NCBI GenBank assembly: GCA_965263245.1
Contig: CBDHHR010001146.1
Location: 186,001 to 250,000 of the forward strand
Reading direction: 5' to 3'
Source: DT-68 sp965263245
GTDB taxonomy: Bacteria; Bacillota_I; Bacilli_A; Mycoplasmatales; Metamycoplasmataceae
Length of the DNA stretch: 64,000 nt
The notes below the pieces were generated by a model that had not been told where the DNA came from, did not search any database, and worked only from the letters and a program-made list of their open reading frames with translations. A program made the translations under genes and the position numbers. Positions 21,639-30,979 of this stretch are shown piece by piece (the stretch's first letter is position 1; the number at the start of each line of letters is the position of its first letter).

Positions 21639-22712
21639 TTAAGTTAATTTTTTTACTTGAAATGTTTTTGTAGTAATAATAGTTGTTCCACCTGTTTTAC
21701 TAATTGATACAATAATGTTTTGAGGAGTTGTTGAAATTGGTGTTCTACTACTAAATGCACCGGCTAATATTTTAGTACCTCTTAAACTTGGATGATTAGG
21801 ATTGCCATTAGTATTTGAAGGATCAATTAATTGTCTTAATTTTTTTTCAATTACATTTATATTATTTTCATCATTAATTTTTCCAGTTGAATTACTTGGA
21901 ATAATAATTATTAAATCTTGACCAGTTTTAGAATCAAGAATTTCTTTTGTTGCTTGTATATCTTCATCTGCAGTAAAATTTCTTTTTATTTGAAAAATTT
22001 TGGATGTTCTAAGAGTTGTTCCACCAGTTTTACTGATTGTTACAATAATGTTTTGAAGAGTTGTTGAAATTGGTGCATCAATACTCATTGAAATTTCTAT
22101 TGATGTTCCTCTTAAGCTTGAATGATTAGCTTCTCCATCAGTATTTGAAGGATCAATTAATTTTCTTAATTTTTTTATAATTGCATTTTTATTAGCAATA
22201 TTTCCAATAATGTTTCTGGTTGAACTACTTGGAAGAATAATTATTAAATCTTCTCCCGTTTTAGCATCAAGAATATTTTTTATTACTACTATATCTTTAT
22301 TAACATCCATGATTGATTGTTTTTTAACTAAAAAACCTTCAATTTCCTTGGAAAATTCATTTTTTGTTAATTTAATAATAATTTTTTGTGCATTAGTTGA
22401 AATGTTAATATCACTTTCCATTAAAACTTCAATTTTTACATTATTTAAATTTGTTTTACCAATTAAAGCTTTAATTTTTTCAATAATTTTTGCTTGGTTA
22501 TCAGCAATGATTTTTCCACTAGCTTTATTTGAAAGTTCAATGATTTTTTCATTACTTGTTTTGGCTTGTAAAATTTTAAATAGTTTTTCTACATCATTTT
22601 CTTCTTTTTTTTCATTTTTATTAAGAAGAACAATCGGAACTGCTATGGAAGTAGTTAAAATTGCTAAAGTTGTTCCTAATAAAAGTATTTTTTTAGTTTT
22701 CGTTAATTGCAT
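21639..22712 (-). CDS. repeat-domain surface protein, paralogue 4 (short C-terminus)
   Basis: It has 357 residues. The third unit is of a different subtype (NDENN, then KILAGAFSSRTPISTTPQ) and the protein ends right after KTFQVKKLT, without the hypervariable terminal unit. Paralogue 8 (27547) has the same ending, so this is a second gene type and not a truncation. The start codon context and signal-anchor are as in the other members. Confidence 0.77.
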   Translation of the reverse strand: MQLTKTKKILLLGTTLAILTTSIAVPIVLLNKNEKKEENDVEKLFKILQAKTSNEKIIELSNKASGKIIADNQAKIIEKIKALIGKTNLNNVKIEVLMESDINISTNAQKIIIKLTKNEFSKEIEGFLVKKQSIMDVNKDIVVIKNILDAKTGEDLIIILPSSSTRNIIGNIANKNAIIKKLRKLIDPSNTDGEANHSSLRGTSIEISMSIDAPISTTLQNIIVTISKTGGTTLRTSKIFQIKRNFTADEDIQATKEILDSKTGQDLIIIIPSNSTGKINDENNINVIEKKLRQLIDPSNTNGNPNHPSLRGTKILAGAFSSRTPISTTPQNIIVSISKTGGTTIITTKTFQVKKLT

Positions 22713-22731
22713 AATTTCCTTTACAATTTAG

Positions 22732-22765
22732 ATTATAAAATGTCTCTTTGTAAAAAAAAAAAAAA
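22732..22765 (-). promoter_or_regulatory. promoter with 14-A homopolymer (paralogue 4)
   Basis: TATAAT complement at 22732-22737, 14-bp gap, A14 at 22752-22765. The base next to the tract is T, not C as in most copies. Confidence 0.7.
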
Positions 22766-22857
22766 GTTCATTTAGTAAGTTAAAAAGCTTATTTTAAAGA
22801 CTTTAAGATTTTTTTGAATTAAAAAATTTATTTAGAATTAGACTATTAGATAAATTA

Positions 22858-23002
22858 ATTTTATTAATATATAGTTTTTTATAGAGTTTTCTAAAAATTT
22901 TTTATTGTCAATATATAAAATATAAATTTTTATTTAATTTTGTGGCAATTATGTAAATTTAGAAAATAGTAAATAAACTTATTTTTTAAGATAGATTTTT
23001 TT
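22858..23002 (+). ncRNA. decayed copy F of the repeated RNA
   Basis: It is recognisable by ATATAGTTTTTTATAGAG, AAAATAGTAAA and the AAGATAGATTTTTTT end, but the CCC/GGG pairing and the core are lost. It is useful as an unconstrained comparison for the intact copies. Confidence 0.5.
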
Positions 23003-23018
23003 ATATGTTTTTTAATTA

Positions 23019-24104
23019 TTAAAGTTTTTTAACCACAGCAAAATTAGTAATATTTAAACTAGTTCCACCAGTTTTACTAATTGTTATAGTAATAATTTTA
23101 TGAACAATATCAATTAAATCATTTTTTGCACTACTACGAACAAAATTTACTTTTGTAAGAGTAATTGTTGTTCCTCTTAAACTTGGATGATTAGGATCAC
23201 CATTAGTATTTGAAGGATCAATTAACATTCTTATTTTTCTTTCAATTGCATTTTTATTAACGGGATTATTAATGATACTTCCAGTTGAACTACTCGAAAG
23301 AGTAATTGTTCTATCATTACTACTTTTAGATTTAAGAACTTCTTTTATTGCTTGTATATCTTCATCTGGAGTAAAATCTCTTTTTACTTGGAAAGTTTTG
23401 GATGTTCTAAGAGTTGTTCCACCAGTTTTACTGATTGTTACAATAATGTTTTGAAGAGTTGTTGAAATTGTTGCATCAGGACTTTTTGAAACTTGTATTG
23501 ATGTTCCTCTTAAACTTGCATGATCACCTTCACCACTTTTATTTGAAGAATCAATTAATATTCTTAATTTTTTTAGAATTGCATTTTTATTAGTAACATT
23601 TTCAATAATGTTTCCTGTTGAGTTACTTGGAAGAGTAATTATTAAATCATTACCACTTTTAGAATCAAGAACCTTTTTTATAGATGCTATTTCTTCATCA
23701 GTAATATTTTTCTTTTTAACCAGAAAGTCTTTAACTTCTTTTGAAACTTCATTTTTGCTTAATTTAATAATAATGTTTTGGGGTGTTGTTGAAATGTTAA
23801 TATCATTTTGCATTAAAACTTCAATTTTTAAATCTTTTAAATTTGCTTTACCAATTAAAGTTTTAATTTTTTCAATAATTTTATCTTGATTATTAGCAAT
23901 GATTTTACCACTAGCATTATTTGGTAGTTCAATAATTTTTTGTGTAGTTGTTTTTGCTTTTAAAATTTTAAATAATTTTTCTACATCATTTTTTGCATTG
24001 TCTTCATTTTTATTAAGAAGAACAATCGGAACTGCTATGGAAGTAGTTAATACTAACAATGTTGTTCCTAATAAAAGTATTTTTTTAGTTTTTGATAATT
24101 TCAT
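23019..24104 (-). CDS. repeat-domain surface protein, paralogue 5
   Basis: It has 361 residues and three units; the terminal insert is VNFVRSSAKNDLID and the end is FAVVKKL. Linker 1 is KKKNITDEE where paralogues 1, 2 and 4 have KKQS(I/M). It is the only array member whose promoter homopolymer is 13 instead of 14, so its expression state may differ from all the others. Confidence 0.78.
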   Translation of the reverse strand: MKLSKTKKILLLGTTLLVLTTSIAVPIVLLNKNEDNAKNDVEKLFKILKAKTTTQKIIELPNNASGKIIANNQDKIIEKIKTLIGKANLKDLKIEVLMQNDINISTTPQNIIIKLSKNEVSKEVKDFLVKKKNITDEEIASIKKVLDSKSGNDLIITLPSNSTGNIIENVTNKNAILKKLRILIDSSNKSGEGDHASLRGTSIQVSKSPDATISTTLQNIIVTISKTGGTTLRTSKTFQVKRDFTPDEDIQAIKEVLKSKSSNDRTITLSSSSTGSIINNPVNKNAIERKIRMLIDPSNTNGDPNHPSLRGTTITLTKVNFVRSSAKNDLIDIVHKIITITISKTGGTSLNITNFAVVKKL

Positions 24105-24123
24105 ATTTTTCCTTACAATTTAG

Positions 24124-24156
24124 ATTATAAAATGTCTCTTTGCAAAAAAAAAAAAA
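24124..24156 (-). promoter_or_regulatory. promoter with 13-A homopolymer (paralogue 5)
   Basis: TATAAT complement at 24124-24129, 14-bp gap, A13 at 24144-24156: one base shorter than every other family promoter here. The TAAGCTTTTTAGCTTA-type palindrome is directly upstream in coding orientation. Confidence 0.75.
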
Positions 24157-24247
24157 GCTTATTTAGTAAGCTAAAAAGCTGATTTTAAAGACTTTAAGAT
24201 TTTTTTGGTTTAAAAAAAATTTATAAAATAATTTCAAGTATAAATAA

Positions 24248-24400
24248 AAATGTGATAATAATATTGTATAGTTTATCCATATAGTTTGCCAAAAACTCTC
24301 CACTTTCAGGATGTTAAATATTGGTACTAATTCATATTACATTGCTATGTGCATTTGAAAAATAGTAAAAGAGTTTATTTTTTTGAGATAGATTTTTTTT
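24248..24400 (+). ncRNA. repeated structured RNA, copy G
   Basis: The loop is GCCAA and its partner TTTGA, so the kissing pair is weakened. The stem GCTAT/ATAGT holds through one G-U pair. The first hairpin has a mismatch. The terminator stem is weaker than in other copies. Confidence 0.45.
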
Positions 24401-24411
24401 ATGTTTTTTAA

Positions 24412-25503
24412 CTATAAAGTTTTTTTTGTAACAAGAAAATTGCCAAAAATTAAACTAGTTCCACCAGTTTTACTAATTTCTATAAAAATTCTTTTAACAC
24501 TATTAGAAATCAAATCATTATTTTCTGGAGGATTAATAGATACTTTTGTAAGAGTAATTGTTGTTCCTCTTAAACTTGAATGATTAGCCTCACCATTTCT
24601 ATTTGAGGGATCAATTAATATTCTTATTTTTCTTTCAATTGCATTTTTATTAATTAAATTATTAATTATACTTCCACTTGAATTTTGCGGAAGAATAATT
24701 AATTTTTGGGCACTACTTAAAGAATTTAAAATTTGTTTTATTGCTGCTATATCTTCATCTGGAGTAAAATCTCTTTTTACTTGGAAAGTCTTTGTTGTTC
24801 TAAGAGTTGTTCTGTTTGTTTTACTAATTGATACAATGATGTCTTGAGGAGTTGTTGAAATTGCTGCATCTCTAGTTATTGAAACTTGTATTGATATTCC
24901 TCTTAAGCTTTGATGATTACCTTCTCCATTAGTATTTGAAGGATCAATTAACATTATTATTTTTTTGATAATTGCAATTTTATTAATTCTATTTCCAATA
25001 ATGTTTCCCGTTGAAGCACTTGGAAGAATAATTATTAAATCATTACTAGTTTTAGAATCAAGAACTTTTTTTATTGCTTCTATATCTTTATTAACATCAA
25101 TGATTGATTGTTTTTTAACTAAAAAACCTTCAATTTTTTTAGAAAATTCATCTTTTGTGATTTTAATAATAATTTTTTGGGGAGTAATTGAAATGTTAGT
25201 ATCATCTTTCTTTAAAATTTCAATTTTTACTTCTTTTAAGTTTGGTCGACCAATTAAATTTTTAATTTTTTCAATAATTTTATCTTGATTATTAGCAATG
25301 ATTTTACCACTAGCATTATTTGGTAGTTCAATAATTTTTTGTGTAGTTGTTTTTGCTTGTAAAATTTTAAATAATTTTTCTACAACATTTTCTTCATTTT
25401 TTTCATCCTTATTAAGAACAACAACGGGAACTGCTATGGAAGTAGTTAATATTGCTAAAGTTGTTCCTAATAAAAGTATTTTTTTAGTTTTTGTTAATTT
25501 CAT
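24412..25503 (-). CDS. repeat-domain surface protein, paralogue 6
   Basis: It has 363 residues and three units. Its signal-anchor has PVVVLNK where most have PIVLLNK, shared with paralogue 7. The third unit is unusual (NSLSSAQKLIILPQNSSGS) and the terminal insert is VSINPPENNDLIS. It ends FLVTKKTL. The gene is otherwise a close match to paralogue 2 in units 1-2, suggesting shuffling of units between loci. Confidence 0.77.
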   Translation of the reverse strand: MKLTKTKKILLLGTTLAILTTSIAVPVVVLNKDEKNEENVVEKLFKILQAKTTTQKIIELPNNASGKIIANNQDKIIEKIKNLIGRPNLKEVKIEILKKDDTNISITPQKIIIKITKDEFSKKIEGFLVKKQSIIDVNKDIEAIKKVLDSKTSNDLIIILPSASTGNIIGNRINKIAIIKKIIMLIDPSNTNGEGNHQSLRGISIQVSITRDAAISTTPQDIIVSISKTNRTTLRTTKTFQVKRDFTPDEDIAAIKQILNSLSSAQKLIILPQNSSGSIINNLINKNAIERKIRILIDPSNRNGEANHSSLRGTTITLTKVSINPPENNDLISNSVKRIFIEISKTGGTSLIFGNFLVTKKTL

Positions 25504-25522
25504 ATTTTCCTTTACAATTTAG

Positions 25523-25556
25523 ATTATAAAATGTCTCTTTGCAAAAAAAAAAAAAA
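25523..25556 (-). promoter_or_regulatory. promoter with 14-A homopolymer (paralogue 6)
   Basis: TATAAT complement at 25523-25528, 14-bp gap, A14 at 25543-25556. Confidence 0.72.
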
Positions 25557-25647
25557 GCTTATTTAGTAAGTTAAAAAGCTTATTTTAAAGTCTTTAAGAT
25601 TTTTTTGGTTTAAAAAAAATTTATAAAATAATTTCAAGTATAAATAA

Positions 25648-25800
25648 AAATGTGATAATAATACTGTATAGTTTATCGATAGAGTTTGCCAAAAACTCTC
25701 CACTTTTAGGATGTTAAATATTGGTATTAATTCATATCACATTGCTATGTGCATTTGAAAAATAGTAAAAGAGTCTATATTGTAAAATAAACTCTTTTTT
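25648..25800 (+). ncRNA. repeated structured RNA, copy H
   Basis: AGAGTTT/AAACTCT is intact with loop GCCAA; GCTAT/ATAGT is intact with a G-U pair. The first hairpin is altered (TATAG/CGATA). The terminator has been rebuilt (AGAGTCTAT/ATAAACTCT, T6), a different sequence with the same shape. Confidence 0.5.
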
Positions 25801-25814
25801 ATATTTTTAGTTTT

Positions 25815-27221
25815 TTAGTTTTTAGCTTTTTTAACATAAAAACTTAAATCTACACTAGTTCCACCGCTTTTACTAATTGTTATGACAATGCCCGTCGGGA
25901 AAATCGAAATAGTATCACCCACAAGAGAAAAATCAATTATTCTTACAAGAGTAATTTTTGTTCCTCTTAAGCTTGGATGATTAGAACTTCCATCAATATT
26001 AGTCGGATCAATTAACATTCTTATTTTTCTTTCAATAGTATTTTTATTAATTGAATTATTAATTATGCTTCCACTTGAACTACTTGGAAGAATAATCAAT
26101 TTATTATTTACAGAATCAAGAATTGTTTTTATTACTTCTATATCTTCATTAGCAGTAAAATCTCTTTTTACTTGGAAAGTTTTGCTTGTTCTAAGAGTTG
26201 TTCCACCTGTTTTGCTAATTGACACAATAATGTTTTGGGGTGTTGTTGAAATTGTTGCATTAGCACCCATTGAAACTTCTATTGATGTTCCTTTTAAACT
26301 TGCATGATTAGCTTCACCATTAGCATTTGAAGAATCAATTAGTATTCTTAATTTTTTTATAATTTCATTTTTATTAGTAGCTTTTGAAATAATGTTTCCA
26401 GTTGAATTACTCGAAAGAATAATGATTAAATCATTGCCAACTTTAGCATCAAGAATGTTTTTTATTGATGCTATATCTTCATCAGCTGTAGATTCTTTTT
26501 TTACTCGGAAAGTTTTGCTTGTTTTAAGAGTTTTTCCACCCGTTTTACTAATTGATACAATGATGTTTTGGGGTGTTGTTGAAATTGGTGCATCAACATT
26601 CATTAAAACTTCTATTGTTGTTCCTTTTAAACTTGCATGATTAGCTTCGCCATTTGTATTTGAAGAATCAATTAGTATTCTTAATTTTTTTATAATTTCA
26701 TTTTTATTAGTAGTATTTCCAATAATGTTTCCCGTTGAATCACTTGGAAGCATAATTATTAAATCATTACTAGTTTTAGTATCAAGAATTTTCTTTATTG
26801 ATTCTATATCTTCATCAATAGGATTCTTCTTTTTAATTGAAAAATCTTTAATTTCTTTAAAAACTTCATCTTTTGTGATTTTAATAATAATTTTTTGGGG
26901 AGTAGTAGAAATATTAATATCATCTTCCATTAAAACTTCAATTTTTACTTCTTTTAAGTTTGCTTTACCAATTAAAGTTTTAATTTTTGCAATAATTTTA
27001 TTTTGATTATTAGCAATGATTTTACCACTAGCATTACTTGGTAGTTCAATAATTTTTTGTGTAGTTGTTTTTGCTTGTAAAATTTTAAATAATTTTTCTA
27101 AAACATTTTCTTCATTTTTTTCATCCTTATTAAGAACAACAACGGGAACTGCTATCGAAGTAGTTAATATTGCTAAAGTTGTTCCTAATAAAAGTATTTT
27201 TTTAGTTTTTGTTAATTTCAT
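25815..27221 (-). CDS. repeat-domain surface protein, paralogue 7 (four units)
   Basis: It has 468 residues with four units. Units 2 and 3 are similar (both with GEANHASLKGT) and probably arose by duplication. The terminal insert is IIDFSLVGDTIS and the end is FYVKKAKN. The signal-anchor is as in paralogue 6. With paralogue 3 it shows that unit number is labile in this family. Confidence 0.78.
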   Translation of the reverse strand: MKLTKTKKILLLGTTLAILTTSIAVPVVVLNKDEKNEENVLEKLFKILQAKTTTQKIIELPSNASGKIIANNQNKIIAKIKTLIGKANLKEVKIEVLMEDDINISTTPQKIIIKITKDEVFKEIKDFSIKKKNPIDEDIESIKKILDTKTSNDLIIMLPSDSTGNIIGNTTNKNEIIKKLRILIDSSNTNGEANHASLKGTTIEVLMNVDAPISTTPQNIIVSISKTGGKTLKTSKTFRVKKESTADEDIASIKNILDAKVGNDLIIILSSNSTGNIISKATNKNEIIKKLRILIDSSNANGEANHASLKGTSIEVSMGANATISTTPQNIIVSISKTGGTTLRTSKTFQVKRDFTANEDIEVIKTILDSVNNKLIILPSSSSGSIINNSINKNTIERKIRMLIDPTNIDGSSNHPSLRGTKITLVRIIDFSLVGDTISIFPTGIVITISKSGGTSVDLSFYVKKAKN

Positions 27222-27240
27222 ATTTTCCTTTACAATTTAG

Positions 27241-27274
27241 ATTATAAAATGTCTCTTTGCAAAAAAAAAAAAAA
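27241..27274 (-). promoter_or_regulatory. promoter with 14-A homopolymer (paralogue 7)
   Basis: TATAAT complement at 27241-27246, 14-bp gap, A14 at 27261-27274. Confidence 0.72.
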
Positions 27275-27546
27275 GCTTATTTAGTAAGTTAAAAAGCTTA
27301 TTTTAAAGACTTTAAGATTTTTTTAATGAAAAAATAATAATCAATGTAATGAACAAAAAAATTATTTTTTTTCACAACTACAATACATTTAAGCATATAT
27401 TTATAATAAAAATTTTTATTTTTCTGCAAATATAATGATATTAATTCTTATGTATTGTAATTATTGTTTAATAAAAAATAATCATTCTTTTTTATTATAG
27501 AATTAATTGTTATATTTCAATTTATCAAAAATAATTTTATTATTTA

Positions 27547-28617
27547 TTAAGTTAATTTTTTTACTTGAAAGGTTTTTGTTGTTCCAAGGGATTTTTCATC
27601 ATCTTTAACAATTGAAACAACAATATTTTGAAGAGTTGTTAAAATTGGTGTTCTACTATTTAATGCAGCAGCTAATATTTCAGTTCCTCTTAGACTTGGA
27701 TGATTGAGATCACCACCAGTATTTGAAGAATCAATTAATTGTCTTAATTTTTTTTGAATTGCATTTCTATTATTTTCATCATTAATATTTCCGGTTGTAT
27801 CACTCGGAAGAGTAATTATTAAATCTTGACCAGTTTTAGAATCAAGAATTTTTTTAATTGCTAAAATATCTTCATTAGCAGTAAAAATTCTTACTTGGAA
27901 TGTTTTTGTTGTGCTAAGAGTTGTTCCACCAGTTTTACTAATTGAAACAATGATGTTTCGGGGTGTTGTTGAAATTGGTGCATCTCTAATTATTGAAACT
28001 TGTATTGATGTTCCTCTTAAGCTTTCATGATTACTTTCTCCATTAGTATTTGAAGGATCAATTAACATTATTATTTTTTTGATAATTGCAATTTTATTAA
28101 TTCTATTTCCAATAATGTTTCCCGTTGAACTACTCGGAAGAATAATTATTAAATATTCTTCCGTTTTAGCATCAAGAATATTTTTAATTGCTTCTATATC
28201 TTTATTAATATTAATGATTGATTGTTTTTTAACTGAAAAATCTTTAATTTCTTTAGAAACTTCATCTTTGGTTAATTTAATAATAATTTTTTGAGGAGTA
28301 GTAGAAATGTTAGTGTCTTTTTTCATTAAAAGTTCAATTTTTACATCTTTTAAATTTACTTCACCAATTAAATTTTTAATTTTTTCAATAATTTTTTCTT
28401 GATTATTAGCAATGATTTTTCCAGTAGCATTACTTGAAAGTTCAATAACTTTTTCTTTGATTGTTTTTGCTTGTAAAATTTTAAATAATTTTTCTACATC
28501 ATTTTCCTTGTTATTTTGATCTTTATCAAGAACAACAATTGGAATTGCTATGGAAGTAGTTAATATTGCTAAAGTTGTTCCTAATAAAAGTATTTTTTTA
28601 GTTTTTGATAATTTCAT
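27547..28617 (-). CDS. repeat-domain surface protein, paralogue 8 (short C-terminus)
   Basis: It has 356 residues and ends KTFQVKKLT like paralogue 4, with the same third-unit subtype (NDENNRNAIQKKLRQLID, then EILAAALNSRTPI). It has no RNA element at its 3' end; the spacer 27300-27546 holds only AT-rich sequence. Confidence 0.77.
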   Translation of the reverse strand: MKLSKTKKILLLGTTLAILTTSIAIPIVVLDKDQNNKENDVEKLFKILQAKTIKEKVIELSSNATGKIIANNQEKIIEKIKNLIGEVNLKDVKIELLMKKDTNISTTPQKIIIKLTKDEVSKEIKDFSVKKQSIININKDIEAIKNILDAKTEEYLIIILPSSSTGNIIGNRINKIAIIKKIIMLIDPSNTNGESNHESLRGTSIQVSIIRDAPISTTPRNIIVSISKTGGTTLSTTKTFQVRIFTANEDILAIKKILDSKTGQDLIITLPSDTTGNINDENNRNAIQKKLRQLIDSSNTGGDLNHPSLRGTEILAAALNSRTPILTTLQNIVVSIVKDDEKSLGTTKTFQVKKLT

Positions 28618-28636
28618 AATTTCCTTTATATTTTGA

Positions 28637-28670
28637 ATTATAAAATGTCTCTTTACAAAAAAAAAAAAAA
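28637..28670 (-). promoter_or_regulatory. promoter with 14-A homopolymer (paralogue 8)
   Basis: TATAAT complement at 28637-28642, 14-bp gap, A14 at 28657-28670. Confidence 0.7.
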
Positions 28671-28856
28671 GTTTATTTAGTAAGCTAAAAAGCTAATTTT
28701 AAAGACTTTCAGATTTTTTTAGTACATTATTAATTATTATATTTAATTAATAATTCTAATACTTTATGATTAATTATTTAGATTTCAATTTTCTCTTTTT
28801 TAGTAATTAGATTTTTTAGTTACTAAATAATTTTAGACAAAAATTTTATATCTTTT

Positions 28857-29330
28857 TTATTCAACAACACTTTTCTTTTTAACTAAAAAATCTTCAATTT
28901 CTTTTGAAATTTTATTTTTTGTTAGTTTAATAATAATTTTTTGGGGAGTAGTAGAAATATTAGAATCATTTTTCTTTAAAATTTCAATTTTTACTGCTTT
29001 TAAGTTTTCTTCACCAATTAAAGTTTTTAATTTTTCAATAATTTTATCCTGATTATCAGCAATGATTTTACCATTAGCACTACTTGAAAGTTCAATAGTT
29101 TTTTCTTCAGTTATTTTTGCTTTTAAAATTTTAAATATTTTTTCTAAATCATTTTTTGTATTTTTTTTACTTTTAGTAAAACCAAAAAAAGAGACTCCCA
29201 ATCAAGTACTTAATATTAATAATCCAAACCCATAGACTGGTGCGTCTATTATATTAAAAATTATTAAAGGAATTAGCATTAATGCTCCCATTCATAATAA
29301 AATAATTTTTTTAGTTTTTGATAATTTCAT
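28857..29330 (-). CDS. short chimeric member of the surface family, different membrane anchor
   Basis: This 157-residue protein begins MKLSKTKKI like the family, then two TGA-coded Trp residues flank an unrelated hydrophobic stretch (LMLIPLIIFNII, then GFGLLILST) that replaces the signal-anchor and probably forms two membrane helices. A single N-terminal repeat unit (KIFKILKAK ... ISTTPQKIIIKLTKNK) follows and the gene ends after VKKKSVVE. True start 29330. It may be a membrane-bound version of the domain or a relic fused to a different leader. Confidence 0.65.
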
Positions 29331-29349
29331 AATTTTTTTATATTTTGAA

Positions 29350-29383
29350 ATTATAAAATGTTTCTTTGCAAAAAAAAAAAAAA
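29350..29383 (-). promoter_or_regulatory. promoter with 14-A homopolymer (short member)
   Basis: TATAAT complement at 29350-29355, 14-bp gap, A14 at 29370-29383. The same architecture is kept although the coding part has changed. Confidence 0.68.
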
Positions 29384-29485
29384 GTTTATTTAGTAAGTTA
29401 AAAAACTTATTTTAAAGTATTTAATTTTTTTATTCATTATTTAATAGATTAATCATCGTGTTTAATTAACAAATTTAATACTTTA

Positions 29486-30742
29486 TTATTTTTTATTAGA
29501 ATTTAAATTAGTTTTTTGTAGTATTTTTTTTAATTCTTCAGGTCAAACAATTTCTTCTTCTTTTTTTTCTCTTCACTTAAATGCTAAATTAAATTTTTCA
29601 TATGATTCTTCAATTTTTTGTTTTTTTCCATATAAATCTTGTTCAATGTCTTTTTCAAAGTAAAAATTTTTTATGTTTTTATTATTTAAAAATTTTTGAG
29701 TTTTAAACTGTAGTGTGTTTTCATTTTTTAAATTACCATCTCCATCTAATATAAAAGAAATTTTACTTAAATTTATTCCAGCATATTTTACTAAAAATAA
29801 AGTGTAAGGAATATTATGGTTACCGTATATATTAATAATTATTTTTTCAGTTCTTTTTTCAAAAAATATTTTATCTGTAATTCCTTCTACAAAAAGAATT
29901 TCTGTATTTTGAGAAAAGAAAATTTTGGATAATTCAAAAGCTAATCTTGGTTTGGTTTTATTTAATAATTTTGTGAAATCATTTAATGTAAAATCTTTAC
30001 CTCAAATTTTTAAAACACATTTATTAAATTCTTTGAGCAAGTTTTCTTTGTTTATTTCTTTGATTTGAAATTCATCATCTATTTTTTCAACGGTTTTAAA
30101 ATGTTCCATATGGTCTTTTAAATTTTCTAAAACTAAAGGACTATGAGTTGACAACATTACATAAATGTTTTCATCTTTAATTCATTCGTCAATTAATTTA
30201 CAAATAATGTTTATTCATCAAGGGTGTAAGTGGTTTTCAAATTCATCAATTATTATTAATATTCTTTCATTTTTACTATTTTTAATTTTTTCATCATTTA
30301 TCTCGTATTTTAAAGATATAAATTTTTTTACACCACTAGGTGCTTCATCTAATTTAATTTCATCACCATTTAATTCTATAAATGTTTCAATATCAAAAAA
30401 TTTATCAATTTCTTTTGTTTTAAAATAAATTTTTAATTCATTTTCAATTAATTCATTTTCATTATCAAAATTATTTGAATTTAATTTTTTTATATATTCA
30501 GAATATTCTAATTTATCAATAGGTGTTTTTTCTTCTTTGTTTTTCAATGATAATTTTTTTTCATTTTTGGAAATTTCTCTTTTAAAAGTATTAGTTTTTC
30601 CATCATAAGACTCTTTTAAAGATTCTTTATTGTAAACAAATATATTTTCTGATTCTTTTGTTTTGTTAGATATTTTATTTAAGTAAGAAGTTTTTCCACA
30701 ACCATTAGGTCCAAATAATATTAAGTTTTTGTTTCTAGTCAT
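29486..30742 (-). CDS. OLD-family-like ATPase/TOPRIM nuclease
   Basis: This 418-residue protein has Walker A GPNGCGKT (11-18), an ABC-like signature segment APSGVKKFISL, Walker B ILIIIDEFENHLHP (161-174) and the switch LSTHSPLVL. A TOPRIM-like part follows: EILFVEGITDKIFF with the catalytic Glu, then SFILDGDGN with the DxD. This order defines OLD (overcoming lysogenization defect) nucleases, which cleave DNA and act in phage defence, alone or as GajA in Gabija. No GajB-like helicase is adjacent. TGA codons are Trp throughout. It is divergent from the HEPN gene at 30980, with a 30-bp repeat between them. Confidence 0.8.
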
Positions 30743-30823
30743 TTTAAAATTATATCCCTTTATATCTTTTTAAAATACTAATAAATAATAATTGTAAAAA
30801 CAAAGCAATAAGTTCATGTTTGG

Positions 30824-30853
30824 TTCCAAAAGAGTAACTTCTCATAAAATTGA
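30824..30853 (+). repeat. 30-bp direct repeat, right copy
   Basis: 28 of 30 bases match 9065-9094. It lies in the divergent spacer between the OLD-like and HEPN genes. Confidence 0.5.
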
Positions 30854-30979
30854 TTATAAAAAGATATTATTATGAAAAAAATAATTAAAGGACTTATTTT
30901 AAAACTTATAAATTAACATTATAATTTACTTGATTTTAATTTAAAAATTGTAAATAAATTAAGATTTTAAAGGAAAAAA

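Noticed and set aside
22210..22731. Long plus-strand frames opposite the surface genes (also 23608, 24965, 26725 and others)
   Set aside because: They recur at the same place in every paralogue as the reverse of conserved repeats, lack ribosome sites and give repetitive hydrophobic peptides.
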